DNA of 64,000 bases from Patagioenas fasciata (lineage: Eukaryota > Chordata > Aves > Columbiformes > Columbidae): contig NC_092521.1 in NCBI RefSeq assembly GCF_037038585.1, forward strand, positions 111,192,605 to 111,256,604, given 5' to 3'. This document shows positions 13,201-27,239 of this stretch, piece after piece. Every line of letters starts with the position of its first letter. Position 1 is the stretch's first letter. Below the pieces are notes generated by a model. It did no database searches. It was not told the origin of the DNA and worked only from the letters and a program-made list of their open reading frames with translations. Position numbers and translations under genes: made by a program.

Positions 13201-16200
13201 TTCTTTCTCCCCTTATCAAGTACAGCATGATCAATTGTAACTTGCAAACATGAATCTTACTAAGCTCTCCATAATAATTGTCTTCATCCCCTCCCCCAAA
13301 CTCCTGTCCTGCAAGGTTGCTACATGTAAAATTTTGCAGTGTGCATTTTGGAGAAGGAGCATTTCACCACTGGAAATGAGAGGTGGTCCTCAATTCCTCC
13401 TGAACTAGTCAGACATTACAATTTTTTAAGTCAAGCCATCATGAACTCCATTCAAAATGGCAGCTTCAAAGGCCAAGTTTTATATTCTATTACTGCATTT
13501 AAAGAGCTCATTAAGTCAAAATTTCCATTTTGTAGATGCAGGTACTTTTAATACAGATATTTGAGGATGTTTTTCCCCTTTTGCCACTCCTTTCATGGTT
13601 CATAATTTTGTGAGGGTTTTAATACTGTCATAAATGTATGGTATTACAGACTATTAAAAGAAAATATAATTTAGCTTCAATTTTACTTAAAAATTAGCTG
13701 ATCTTCAAAAGTTTTAAACTGTGGCACAGGAGATTCGTTTCCAGTTCCTGCTAAAAAAAGCTTTCTGCATTATAATATGCAAGACATTTGATTGCTCTAT
13801 TCTTTCCCTATTTGTCTAAATACGTCCCTTTCTTTTCTATTAAATTGTCTTGGCTATGTGCTGTGACAGTGCCTAGCTCTCTTCTCCCTGTGTCCCCACA
13901 CTTAGTTAGGAACACACAAACCCATACAATACCTAACAGCAAACCAAATAACCTAGTAGAAACATAAAGCCTGTATCCTTATCATCTTTATCTTTATCCT
14001 TCACCATTCCATTGACTTCTCTATACAAAACATACCTTTGACATAAACAGAATAAGCCCACCTGCCTTTTTATAATAAGAAGACTATTTTACTCTTCCTT
14101 ATAAAAATAAGTTGTCTTGAGCCGATGTAACAGAAGCAGACGCAACTGATTATGGGAAAACTTTCCCACTGGTCTGTTAGATATGAAAGTAAGGAAGGTG
14201 CCCACCTTGCTTGTTAGTCTGTACAGATGTGCTCATGGTTTCACATCCAGCCTTGTTGATTTTAAGGGACTTCTTACCTGGGCAGAGTCTGCCCATACAG
14301 ATCTCCCTGCAGCAGCAAGAGCCAAGTTCATGGAGAAATCAAAAAAGCAGGTTCTTGTAAAATGCAAGAAAAATGCATCGGTGAGGGGAAGAGGTTGAGA
14401 TGAGGAACGTGGAAGAATCCACACATCCATTTATTGCACAGGGGTGAAAAGCAAAGAATTTATTTCACTTGGGATTACTTTTAAAGGTATACAACTACTT
14501 TGACTATTTAATTTCTGTGCAAGGAAAAACGGGAAGTGAAAAAAACCCAAAAGCTTAACAGAAGCTGATGAAAAACTATTTGCCTCTGAGAGAAAAGCTC
14601 TGAGATAAAACCATTTTTCTGTATGTAGCTACAGAAGCTGTTAAGACCATGAACTGCAGTTACCAAACTGCATCATTCTGACCAGAACATACAGTCTGCC
14701 TCAGCACAGGTCACTGGAGCTTTCGAGGGAAGTTGTAATTGTTGGTTTGTTCCCCTAGGGCAGCTCCATATGTCAGTCTGAGGCCCTGAGGGCTTGAGTG
14801 TTTGATAGTAAACTCTACTGGTCTTTACCAGACAGTGACTCACAGGTTTTGTCTGGCAAAAGGAGAGAAGAAGCCTGGCTTTCTGTTTTGGGATTGCATA
14901 CAGTGGCCAAGTGGTTTCCTTAACTGCGCCTGTATGAGGCTGACACTAAGCAGACACATGTTGTACCATATATTCTCTTGAGTTACAGCCAGCTCAGTCC
15001 CACTGCCCAAATCCAGCTCATTTTCTGAATATACGTTATGTATCAACATCCATGTGTTTAACCACTGGCGCTACTTTGCTGTATAAACATGAATTCTCAC
15101 TAGCAACAAAGCTGCCAATATAGATTATACGAACAAAAAGAGACGTGCAGGCTGTGATGAATAAGAGAAGGTTTTACATAAAAAGCATTGCAGATATAAG
15201 GAGAGGATCTATTTCCTGACCACTTGCAATACATGTACAGTAGATCTAGTGAGAATGAGACAGAAAGGCCATACACACTTCTCCAAACTAGCTGCTGTCA
15301 CATGCTCTGTATTTATAGTAAGTTATTTTGGAAACATAGTCTTTCATTTTTCGTGATGTATAGGCCTTGAAGGATGGACCCAGCATGAATATATTATCCA
15401 GGTACAGCGATGCTCTGACTCTTCCCTTACGAACATACCATGCAAGTTATCTTAGTTACAAGTGCATTAGAGAAACTATGCTCCACCAGTTTTACAATAT
15501 GACAAATGAGAGCTGATGGTAGTTCTCAGCAGCCCACCTTCCAACCAGTAATGAAGCAATTGCATGTTTCAGGTGCTTTAAAAGGAAAACACTGTGGACT
15601 TGAAGATGAGTGCCGCTTTGAGTCAACAGGAAAAAACATGGATCTATGAGTAATTTGCAGGTGGTGACTTTTTTTTGTGAAATGAGACTTGTCAAGGTAT
15701 TAAGCAATACCCTTGGTAGCATATGATTGGTGGATTAGGTCCTAAAAAAGATGCTAATTTTAGAATGTTTTTGTCATGGTCTAAACTTAGAATTACCATG
15801 AAACCAAAGGTATGGAAATACCAGCTGGGGGAGGAGGAGGAAAGTGTGCATCACTTCCCATTTAAGCCAATAGTATCAGGCTTTAAAATACGGATGTAGA
15901 CTGGAGCGAAGGCAGACCTAATGTTGTAAAATATCAGTACTCATTCTGCATTTATCTAAAAGGGAGTCACTGCAGATTCACAGAAAGCTAAGAAGTTCAT
16001 CTTTGTAAATATGCTACTCTCCTGGGACTTGGGCTAACACAATTCTTGGCCTGCAGATCTTCTGTGTGTACTTGGACAAGCCGGCTATGCACTCGCTCTC
16101 TCTCAAAACCACACCTGTACAACAAGGATGCGATTTCACTGTCTCACTGCTTGGGGAAGAGGACAGGGATTTCTGCACACATTGGAAGAAAAGTCTTGGG

Positions 16201-17913
16201 GAGAAAGAGCCAGGAGAGCAGCACTGGCAAGTCTGAGCTTACGTGACTAGGGATGGGGAGAGGGAACTTGCCACAACACTGAACAAAAATGATGTGGCTT
16301 CCAGGAAAAAGGGGGCAGCTTGCCAGAGCTGTATTTAAACAGGTGGCTTAAAAACACCATCTGTGATTTCAACTGCCAGTGCTGAACCAGAATGAACTGC
16401 TTTTTGGGAGGAGTATATGAAGATGGAAATCCATTTATGATTCTCTGAGACTATGATAGCAAAGATCAGCCAAGACGCTTTTAGACCTTGTTCTCCACAT
16501 CAGTTGTGTTTTGACGCTGTGTCACCAAGCTGTGGCACAGGGAAAGGCAGCAATAGTAATACACATATTCTCGTAGCATCCATCATAGCAAAAACAATGG
16601 TCTGAAGATAAAAAAAGAGGTGGGATTTGAAGGAGGAGGTCATACATTTTATTAGCCCAAGGGGTACAGTTGTGGGAGGAGCAAAAACCAGACAAACTTC
16701 TGAACACCAAAGTCCATGGCATAGGCCACCCCATTAGAGTCCCCCAGGGCTGTGAAAATCATGCAGCAGGTCAGGGATGTGACACAGAGACTGCAGTTTT
16801 ATGACCTCAACAGCAAAATCTAGGAGAGCTGGTCAGGAGTGTTGATTTTCTGGAACAAGGATCCAGTCACTTCTCTAAAAGCAGATATAAATAAAAGACA
16901 TAGCCCAAATTGGTGGAAGTCCTTTGCTTCGGGTACAAGAGCGATGGCCTCTGCAGCAGCAAATGTTGCGTTGAGGTTGGAGGGGAGGCTCTATTGAAGC
17001 AAATAATGACTTTGCAATGAGTTTAGCAGCTGTGCATAAACCCAAGCTACTAAAATGCATCACCTCTAATTAGATTATCAGACTTGTGTGTGTGTATTTT
17101 GTGAAAGCCTCCATCATTTTAATTACTAAGGGTCTCAAGTCAGAGGATGATTCGGGTGACAAGAGTATTTCAGGCAGGGGAAAGATGATTTCTCCCAGCT
17201 GGGGCTAGTAAGGCGGGTTTAAATACAGCTGTGTTTTGAAAAAAATTGAATAAATTGAAATGTATGACATACCCATTGCCTGTTCCTCTTGCAAGGCTTC
17301 ACATAAAATGAGGGGAAGAGGGAATGAAATAACAAAATCCACTGTGCACCAATAAGGATTGTGCTGCAAACACTGGAAGCGTTATTAACCTGATAACCAA
17401 ATATGCAGGCTTTCATACAAGAGGCTAAGCAGAGGGAAGAAAGTAATTTATCTAATTAAAACCTGAAACTTGACAACTTTTTCTTTTCTTGAAAGTCATG
17501 AGCACTCGCAGCACCTCATACTCAGTTTTGGTAGTTAAATTGCCTCAGGAAATAAAAAGCTTTTAAAAAGTCACAGGCAGGCTAGCTTTGAAATTTCAAG
17601 CTGCCCCTATAAAATAAGAACAAAGCAGATATAAAGCATCACGGGTTTGCAGCTCTTAATTTATTTTTTCAGTTCAACTGGCATAATGTTCGTCTCTCCT
17701 TTGTACATTCCTCTAAAATACTGAATTGTCTGACATGGAAATTTATGCTTCTTCAGGCCTATTCTTTTATAAAAAGCTTCTAGCATTGCCCACTAAGGTT
17801 AACTGACACTTTGCATTATAGGACACAGTTGCTTCTGGCTTTACCAAACGTTATACATTTCGAGTAATACCACCTCTGCTGAATGTTTGCCTCAGGCTGA
17901 TTATCTTTAATTA
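10218..17913. other. AT-rich non-coding stretch
   Basis: No gene recognised. There is an A18 run at about 11743-11760. The minus-strand frame 12753-12953 (66 residues) reads smoothly but has no motif or clear exon border. Confidence 0.55.
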
Positions 17914-17965
17914 ATAAAATAAAATAAAATAAAATAAAATAAAATAAAATAAAATAAAATAAAAT
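17914..17965 (+). repeat. (TAAAA)n pentanucleotide microsatellite
   Basis: About ten uninterrupted copies of TAAAA, followed by two degenerate TAGAAA copies. Likely length-polymorphic. Confidence 0.95.
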
Positions 17966-18529
17966 AGAAATAGAAATCTGTCAAAGTGGTTCAACTGCTT
18001 CTAAATAAAATATTAGAAAAAATATGGGTTTGGACATTAGAAGAATATTTTTTTTCTTTGAAATGCTAAGGTGACTTGCTATTTTGAAAGAGAAAATTGA
18101 TGTTTGGCAGAGATGGCTTCTGAGTCAGACAAAGAAGAGAACCTGGCCAGGTTTCAGGCATAAAGAAAATAACATTTCAGAAGTTCAGATTGCTAAAAAT
18201 TGCACTCCTGACCGAGCACGCAATGCCCAGGCGTGCAGCCAAGCTGCCTGAGTGCCACCCCCCCTGAGAATTACCAGGGCAAAGCTGGTCCTTCCCGTAA
18301 GGCCACATGGGAGCAGAGGCGAGCAGCGGAGCAGAACCCGGGAGAGGGTGCCTGACGTCCTGGGAGCAGTGAGGAGGGAGCCATCTGGTCCAAATGCAGT
18401 TAACAAACTGGTTCAGTTGGGACACAGAGGAGTGCACTAAAATAAGGGGTGAAGTGAGGGCTAGGAAAGACAAACCATGGTTCAAAACAGCAGGAAAAAT
18501 GAGTCTGCACAGAGCTATACAGCTATACA

Positions 18530-19040
18530 GCACCTGGAGTCCTGCATCCAGCTCTGGAGCCCTCAGCACAGGAAAGATGTGGACCTGTTGGAGAGGGGCC
18601 AGAGGAGGCCACAAAAACGATCAGAGGGCTAAAACAGCTCTGCTGTGAGGACAGAGAGCTGGGGTTGTTCAGTCTGGAGGAGGGTCCAGGGAGACCTTAG
18701 TGCACCCTTTGAGTTCTTAAAAGGGGCCTGTAAGAAAGATGGGGACAGACTTTTTAGCAGGGCCTGTTGCAATGGCACAAGGGGTAATGGTTTTAAGCTA
18801 AAAGAGGGGAGATTCAGGCTAGACGTGAGGAAGAAATTTTTTTGAATGATGGTGGTATAATACTGAAAGAGATTGCCCAGAGAGGTGATAGGTGCCCCAT
18901 CCCTGGAGACATTCCAGGCCAGGCTGGACGGAGCTCTGAGCAACCTGATCTAGCTGAAGGTGTCCCTGCTCATTGCAGGGGGTTGGACTAGGTGACCTTT
19001 GAAGATTCCTTCCAACCCAAACTATTCTGTGATCTTATGA
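18530..19040 (+). mobile_element. CR1 LINE, 5'-truncated 3' end
   Basis: The sequence matches the end of avian CR1 ORF2 and its short 3' UTR. Landmarks are the 'cctggagtcctgcatccagc' segment, then a frame giving KLKEGRFRLDVRKKFF at about 18795-18842, then 'ggttggactaggtgacc' and the terminal 'attctgtgatcttatga'. Orientation is plus. The copy is truncated at its 5' end, as most CR1 insertions are. The reading frame is broken, so it is a dead copy. Confidence 0.9.
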
Positions 19041-22000
19041 AAGGCTTAGGCTGGAAAACCCAGCAGGTCCACGGGGCTGCGATCATTTGGTGGGAGGAAG
19101 GAAAGGAGGTGGGACCAGAAACTGCACTGAGACTGGGGCTAGTGGTAGCAATAATGAGACATTAGGATTCAAACAAGTCACTAGGTTTTTGTTGCTCATA
19201 TTTTAACTGAGTCTGGATGGATTTTCAGGAATGGTGAAGGATGTGCCACCTCCTGACAAATCTCACTTCCCTGCTCCAGAAGTCAGGTTTGCTGCAGCTG
19301 GCCAAAATGCCTGCAGCATCTCACAGAGCATGGTTTGGGTTTGGTTTTGCTGCATTATCAACAGGTTATTGTGACCCTAAAAGATAAAGCTTTGAAAGCA
19401 CATTAAGACTCTACTGCTGTGTTCCTTCGTTTTTAAGGTATACCAACCATTTTCTGGTTTATGTTCCTACAGTAAATTATTAGAGGCAACGGCTGTCTCA
19501 GATGATATGTTCAGAGCTAAATATCAAAAGTCCCACCACTTGATTTCTAGGTGCTACAGTAATAAAACCCAAATTTTCTTGCCATACTGCTAATTTTAAG
19601 GTCAAGGAGTGACAACAGAGCCACAATGCCAGCTCCTTCTAAGCCCTGATCTCCATAAAAATTTATTGCATCATGAGTTGTAGCTCCCTTTTCCATCTTG
19701 CAGCACCACTTTCAGGCATGATATGTCAAGTATGCCCACGTAGAGATTCCATACGCCATTTGTATTTTAATTTGCTTTGTCTTTTTAAGAAGTTTTTCTA
19801 CCCTGCACTTAAGAACGTAACCAACCACAAAACTTGCATTGAAGAAGTCAAAGAATCACTTTTCCCACCTCATATCAACTGTTCTGTAACTACACTTCTC
19901 ACTCCACAAAACCTTTTAAAACGTTACTTTTTAAACAGACAAATGGTTCATTCATACATGATGGCATGAGGTCAGCTGAATTCTCTTGAGCTGATGGTGG
20001 AAAAACGTGATTGTTCTTTAAGCTGTCTCTGCAAACTCCTTCATTTGAGCCACAGCACAAAGTTTTGCTGAAGTCTGATCACATGGTTAATTGCAAAGAC
20101 AAGCCCAGCCCTTTAAAACTATTGTTCCTCCATCTCTGAGAATGAGGACTCTTTAATGTTACCTTCATATACATAGGTTCACCCCAGCTAATGCACTATA
20201 TACCAAGTCCACAATCTTTGTGCAAAACAATTGCCCTTCATGTTATGATGATCACTGAAAAAAAAAGGCAAAGTTTTAAAAAACAAAATGTGTGGTCACA
20301 CACACAACCTGAAGTCATACAGTCAACATATGATAATTTCTGCCAAGAATGCAGTGTGTTTTACTGTAGGTTGCTTTCAAGTGCCTTTGATTTCTTCATC
20401 CCTAAAAACTCTGATATTTTCGTAGGAATAAAAGCAAAAATCATGTTACCTTTAGACACCATATAATCACATTAGAAACTCTGAAACCACCTAGCTGGCA
20501 GCTTATTTTGTCCTAAGTCCATTCACACAGTGAATTTTTGACACGATTTTGTACTCTCTTTGAACAACTTTACATAATGTGACCTTCCTGTCACTGTTTG
20601 TTCCCTTTAGAGCATTTTAGGTTTTAATAAAGACATCCTTCAACAAAATGCATCAGATAGAAGCTTGAGGGTGCAAATGTTTTAAGGACAGAACAGATTA
20701 AAACCAAATAACCACACTCCCTGACTAGCAGACATAGAAAAAGGAATAATATTTCAAATTTCCAGAAAACAGAGCTCGATAGCACAATTCCAGATATCCT
20801 TGGGCAACTTCTCAACTTGAAGAAGACGCTGCTCCCCAGCCAGACTCTTCCAGGAACCTAAAATAAAAGAGGCTACTGATTTATTTTCCTACAAGGGCTC
20901 ATGTAGAATGAGTATTACTATGCACCAATCTACACAAAGGAGCAGGTGGTCTCAGAGGCCCATCCACGTGGTTCTTGACATCAGATGTTACAATGCTCTG
21001 CCAAATTTATCACCTTCCACATCCCTGTCAGAAATATTATCTTGTAGGTGACACCCAACAGCCGGCAGGCACCCGGGTTGTGCTGTCAGTGTCCGTCCCT
21101 CATTAACAGCTCCTGAACTGCTGGCCCAGAGGAACATGCATTTCCAATGCAATTAAATTGTTAAAAATAGATTAAAAAAAAAAAAAGAATCATCTGAGAG
21201 ACCAAAATTACTGAGCTGTGGAAGAGAAAGTGCAGAGCCTGACTGTCCTGCACTCCCAGGGAAGCGAGTGTGGGGCACGGTGGCAGCACAGGGCACACAG
21301 GTGTCCCCTGGCACAGGAGACACGGTGGCATCACTGCAGTGGGAGGAGAGGAAAAAGACACCTTCAATAGGAAGGCAAAGGACTGAAAGCCACAGGAATT
21401 TGGGTTGCGTGAACTCCGCAGGTGACAGAATTGCTTGTTTTCAATAAAAGCTAGTGAAACTTATCTGTGTCTGCCCAAGCAAGTGTAAAGTACATCTGGC
21501 CTGCAATGAGGTATTCTTGGAAGGATGCAAAATTGTGCTAAAAGAAGCAGTAATTTGTCAAAATCCTTCATAAATATCTCAAACTAATCTGAAGTAAGAA
21601 AATTCAATCCTTTGAAATCCTCTTGATGCCATTCTTAATCAAGAATTCAACTCCTGAGGAGGGATGCTGTACAAGATACCAAAGTTGCGTAATAAGATTA
21701 TCCTGGTGCCTACTTTATGAACTCTCATCTTTTCATAACTTCATTAATGTTGTTCTGACTTATCTCATTTGTAGACAAGCTATTTTTCAGCAATAAAAGC
21801 AGAGGATAGTTTACTGACTAGTCCACAAATTTATTTTTGTCTTTTGCGTATTTTTTAAAGCAGCACTTCAGCATGTTAACACAAAGAAAAAAGTATCTCC
21901 CTCCCTCCTCATTTGCCCCACCAAACATGATCTCACACAACTTTGGATCTTCTTAGGTAATTTCTAAAGTCAGGTAATGATGAACTCCTGTCACCAGCCA

Positions 22001-23594
22001 GGAGAGGTGACACAGGCTTCCCAGCCAGATACAAGGTTTTGCTTCAGTCGGTTTTACTCTGTGAGAAAAAGTCCATCAGACAGTCACTCTCAAATCCATA
22101 AATATTTCTGAACTGAGCTTTATCTCCTCCTGGCCAAGTGCATGGGCAATTCATACCATCACAGTATATAGTCTCCAGTGAAACATACGCTTCTCATTAC
22201 AAAGATTTTGTTAGGATTTTCCTGAACTGTTTAGACGTTTTGGTTATAAATATGAACAAGCAGATCAAAGTGACAGTTTGCCAGACCCATGACTGAGACC
22301 ACACATCAGCTCTTTTATTCCTGTACTACACTCATTGGGTGTGAGGTTTTCAAGAGAGATATTATTGACTCTATCCCAAACCCGAATATTTTGTGGTACT
22401 GCAGTGTTATGCAACAGTACATTTATGTTAGGGGCACATACTGTATTTTCATTACACTTAACTAAATGGGCTGTTTGCAACAACCAGCCTTCTGTCTTAC
22501 AACCTTCCCTACTGCTGAATAACTTTTGCTTTTGTCTCTCTTACTCTCAATGATCTCTGCTTTTCATCATGGTCAAAACATCCTAATTCCTTTTCTATAT
22601 GGGATTAACCAGAGCATGATTTATTCCTGCAAAAGTATTGGGTTTAATCCCACAGGTCACCTTCCTCCATCTATTAGTTGTCATTTATTTCTACATAAAA
22701 ACTCTAAACCAAATTAAGTTTCACTGCACATAACATTGTTCTGTTTCATCAATGAGAAAATATTTAGGACTCGCAAGACAAGTGCATGTGGTTTAGTCTG
22801 TTCAAAATAACGATATATACATCAACTAATATTTGTTACATCCCCCTTACCCTTTGGTCAATAGGGGACCAAAGACATGAGATCATCCAGAGGAAAATTT
22901 CCTCTACTTTAGAAAAATATCAAAGAATGCTACTCTTTTTTTTAATATATATATAGTTTTCAGAATCTTCCACAAAATCTCCATGACTTTGCAATTGGCA
23001 CTAACCCAGTAAGCTCACCAACCAATTACCTTAAGTCATCAATGACTGTTTGTTGGTTTTTTGTCTGACCTTGAATTTCACGGAGTCTTACTCAAATCTG
23101 GTGGCTATTATGGTGAGACCAATTCAAATTAGTGATTTAGAAAAAGGAGCACCTTTTCTGCAAAGAGCACCCAGTTCCTGAAATGTTTCACATATAACTT
23201 AGTTCCTCTTGGATTATAATTAGTGCATGAGTTGTGGCACAGCAATGAAGAAAGTGAATCAGTTTTCTATGCCTGAAATTCTTGTTTAGGAGATCGACCC
23301 AGTATGACTTTTTCAAAAATCTCTGACCCACTCTGAGTCTACCCACAGCACAGACCTACCTTATTAGCAACCCTAGCACCCATCAGTGTAAAACAGTCTC
23401 CAGGTTTTGTACCATTCTGTCAGTTATTAAGTTTTGATCCAACGCCTTCTAAAAATTTCCAGTGGAAAGAATAACCCTCTGTGGTGAACTTAAGTTCTGA
23501 CTGAGACAGTAGGCTTAAAAAAATCTTTAAGAGTATTCCATGGGGCACAGATTTATTAACATTGCTTTATACCTACTCCAGACATGATTAAGCG
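19041..23594. other. AT-rich non-coding stretch
   Basis: No gene or clear repeat recognised. A 13-base A run lies at about 21174-21186. Open frames are short and without motifs. Confidence 0.55.
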
Positions 23595-24184
23595 TGTGCT
23601 GATTTTGGCTGGGACAGAGCTAATTTTCTTCATAGTAGCTAGTGTGGGGCTATGCTCTGGATTTGTGCTGAAAATGGTGTTGATAACACAGGGATGTTTT
23701 AGCTATTGCTGAGCAGTGTTTACACAGAGTCAAGACCTTTTCTGCTGCTCACATCACCCCACTAGCGAGTAGGGTGGGGGTGCACAAGAAGCTGGGAGGG
23801 GACAGAGTTGAGACAGCTGACCCCAGCTGACCAAAGGGATATTCCACACCATGTGATGTCATGCTCAGTATGTATTTTTGGGGAAGAAGGAAGGGAGGAT
23901 ATTTCGAGTGATGGTGTTTTTCTTCCCAAGTAACTCTTATGCATGATGGAGTCCGGGTTTACTGGAGATGACTGAACACCTGTCTACTGATGGGAATTAG
24001 TAAATGAATCCCTTGTTTTGCTTTGCTTGTGTGCACAGCTTTTGATTTACCTATTAAACAGTCTTCATCTCAATCCATGAGTTTTTTCAGTTTTACCCTT
24101 CTGATTCTCTCCCCCATTCCAGTGGGGGAGAATTAGTGAGTGGCTGCGTGGTATTTAGCTGCCGGCTAGGTTTAAACCATGACA
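23595..24184 (+). mobile_element. Solo LTR, ERVL-type, nearly full length
   Basis: About 590 bp running from TGTGCTGATTTTGGCTGGG to AGGTTTAAACCATGACA. This has the TG...CA ends and internal order of the ERVL-type LTR widespread in Neoaves, including the 'ctaattttcttcatagtagc' segment near the 5' end. An ATTAAA polyadenylation signal lies at 24053-24058. No internal retroviral region flanks it on either side, so it is a solo LTR left by recombination. I see no convincing target-site duplication, which fits an old insertion. The family is assigned from recall. Confidence 0.85.
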
Positions 24185-27140
24185 ACACACAAAGATACAA
24201 AAAATTAATGCCAGTGCCTCTTTAACTACAGAGGGAAATTTATAGAGATAAGCACTGCAAATATATACTGGGAATTACAGTTCTGGATTAGAATAAGATT
24301 TTGAAATTTCCATAGCTTGACTATTTATGGAGATACTCTATTTAAATGGAAGAACATTTAAATACTGTATTTTAACTGGAAATATCTAAGTACACACTGT
24401 ATTGTGACCAAGTCAGCTGCAGAAAGCAATTAAAAAGGTAACAATAACAATATGATCTATTTTAACAAAGAGTGGTGCTGGAAGTAATGGCCTAGATCAC
24501 TTTTCTTAATAAAGCAGTGGGACCAAGGTTTCTTCCTGCTAGGAACAAGCAGGCAAGCAGCAGGCGCACTTTTGTGAACAGACCATGAATCTTATGTCAG
24601 AGTAGGGTATACACAAGAGCGTGAGCTCACACATGGATGGCAGGCCTTCACAGCACTTCTGCATTAATGTCTGTAAACACAGTGAATGTTGCTGGAGAAA
24701 TGCAGCGTCAGCAGCCCTGCAGCCACACCTCACCCAGCAGATGCAACGTGTCCCTGCTGGCAGCCCCCTGCATGCAAATTTTATGCTGGCTTGGGTAGAT
24801 GCCCTTTTTCCGCCATCCAAGGAAATGTCCAAATCCCATTTCTGTTCCAAAGGGGTCAGTGGGGAAGAGCATGACTTCTGCACCACGAAAGGAATGGTTG
24901 TGTTGCCTTTGCTACTGTAGAAAGGAGAGGAACCGCCTGATTGCTTTGGCTGTGCTGGGCAAACACCAGGACTGTGGCTGTTGGCTAGCATCAGCATGAT
25001 CCTGAAAGCGAGCACAACATGAGGAGAGCTTCTTTTGGCTCCTCCTGTTCAAACAGGTCACACAATCAAGGAGGTCTGTGTCCTGGCAGAGGAAGGGTCG
25101 GGTTGGGCAACAGAGATCCAGAGAACATCTTTCCCACCTCAGGATAACACACCTCCCTCCTCCAGTGCTGAGGTGATAACTACAGGGCTACAAGCACTCG
25201 TGGCATAAATTCAGCTAAATCACTTAATTCCTTCCCCTTTCCTTCCTTTCCACTTTTCTTCCCCAAATGCTTTAAGAGCTGTAATTAGGGCAGTGCCAGT
25301 GGGAAGTGGAAGGCTTAACATCTTAACATCACCTTAACATAGGCCAAGTGCTATTACTTTGATGCCATGAACCCATAAAAGAATAGCAGCCCAAGGATAA
25401 AAAAGAGTCACGAGATTAAGTAAACTCTCTGAAACACTATTATAAAAACTATACAGAGTAGCCTAACACTCAGGGAGTTTACACTTCTCTCTTCTCTGGC
25501 ACAATCCTGCCATATAAACTACTTACATCCCTGTATCCTATTAGATTACGGGCCAGCTGAGTTTAAAAAAAGTTTTCAGAAGCACTGATTTACTAGTGCT
25601 TCCACTTTTCTGGTGTTCAACTCTCATGCAGTGAGATTTGTATTGCATCTCTTTTAATTATCACTTTGATCATTAAGGTTCCTGAACAAAAAGTGAAAAC
25701 AGACATTCACAAACAACAGATTCACAGGAATGTAGTTTATAGAAAAAATACAAGGTTCTTTAAGGGTACTGTTTTCTCCTGCAGCTTTTAATAAATGTAA
25801 CTACTTAAAATGACTAACAAAGTATATAGTGTAAAATATAAGTAAAGAGTATAAAGTATATAATAAACTACATACTTAGTATGCACTAAATGCATACCAA
25901 TGTTGATATTACTGTCTCCGAAATAGAACCTCTGTACTGACTTCTTGGACCTACATCTTCATCTGATTTTTTTCCACTTCTTTTGTTTCCTCCTGGACAC
26001 CCTATGATTCCCTGTCCTAGCAAGAATGTAACTCACCTGTCCTGATATCACATCTTTTCCCCCCCTGCTGTTCTGGCAGCACCACCCTCTCTCTTAAGTT
26101 TGAAATTTTTTAACCATCTTTCCCTTGTCTCACACAAAAAGGGTCACAATGAGGCAAAATACTCTATTCGGCTTGCTTTTCCAGTCTGTAGCAGTAAGAG
26201 TCCTGGTAGCTGAAGTTTGGTCTATAAAGCACATTTTCTATCATCCACTCAGCATTTGGCCACTGAGTGGACTGAAAACTGCTGTTTTGAGGAACTTCAA
26301 AAGCATAGAATACACATGCAACTCCAGAGATGCAGATGGATGAGTTGATTTTTCTGTTCTTATTTTACACAAAAGTTTGCCAATTTTCAAAAAAGCTGAT
26401 TGGAGAACCTCTGGTTTAAAGCATGCCCGTTTGCTTAGGGCCAGAAGCATAACTGTGACATCCTTAGATGCCTTGAGGACTGCAGGACACACACACTAAA
26501 AATAGTTTTCGCAATTTGTCCCAGGAATTCTGCCAGTTACAGCTGAAAAATCCCATCTCTGCTGTTTGCTGTGCCCAGCGCATGATGGCTGGTCAGCACT
26601 ACATGCAACGCAGCGTTTCACCACCACAGCCAAAAATGCAGTTTGGATTACAGCTTGTGGAGTAGTAGTCTTAACCTTAGTGCCTGGCCCTTTTCTTTAG
26701 CTACAACAAAATGAACAGAGCTCCCTTAGAAAGAGGATAGAAAATATATTTATAAGCATAATAATCAGCTCATCCCCCATTTCTCCCCCCACTCCTGCAA
26801 ACACAGCCTGACTGTGAAGTCTGTAGTGAAACCCACATGTGCTGCATTCTAGGAAGGGAGTGAAGGAAGAACATCCTTTTCATTCTCTAAATTAAAAGCA
26901 GCGATTGAATTAGCCCCCCTCGGCATCACCGCTGCCCCGCGTAGCGTGTGACCGGGCTGGATGCATCTAAACAATAGGCCCATACAGATGATGCACAATA
27001 ATTCACTGGTTGATTTGGGATCTGTCTTCTCGGCACCTGCTGCAGCTGAAGCCCCCATCTGTGCTCCCCAGAGAGCTACGGCATGTCAGCACTTAATGTG
27101 CTTGGTGTCACTGTGCTTCCTGAGCTCTTGTTTTGTACGA
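24185..27140. other. Non-coding stretch
   Basis: No gene recognised. Overlapping open frames on both strands at about 24540-25015 (longest 158 residues, minus) have no domain, no consistent codon bias and no exon borders, and are treated as chance. Confidence 0.5.
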
Positions 27141-27144
27141 ATGA

Positions 27145-27230
27145 AAGAGAATTTGGGGAGGAGAGGGCTGGAGGGGGAGGAGGCTTATAAAAGCGTGCAC
27201 ACACGAAGAGCGAGCGTGAGTTTTAATTAG
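27145..27230 (+). promoter_or_regulatory. Candidate TATA promoter
   Basis: TATAAAAG at 27186-27193 lies directly downstream of a purine/G-rich stretch (27150-27182) and upstream of 'gcgtgcacacacgaagagcgagcg', inside a locally more GC- and CpG-rich island in AT-rich DNA (about 26910-27220). The arrangement fits a TATA core promoter with a start near 27217. No convincing exon or transcript follows, so this could equally be a conserved non-coding element or chance. Confidence 0.25.
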
Positions 27231-27239
27231 AAAACAGGT

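Noticed and set aside
24539..25015. A 158-residue minus-strand open frame
   Set aside because: No domain, overlapping open frames on the other strand, and no exon borders or duplicate. Probably chance.
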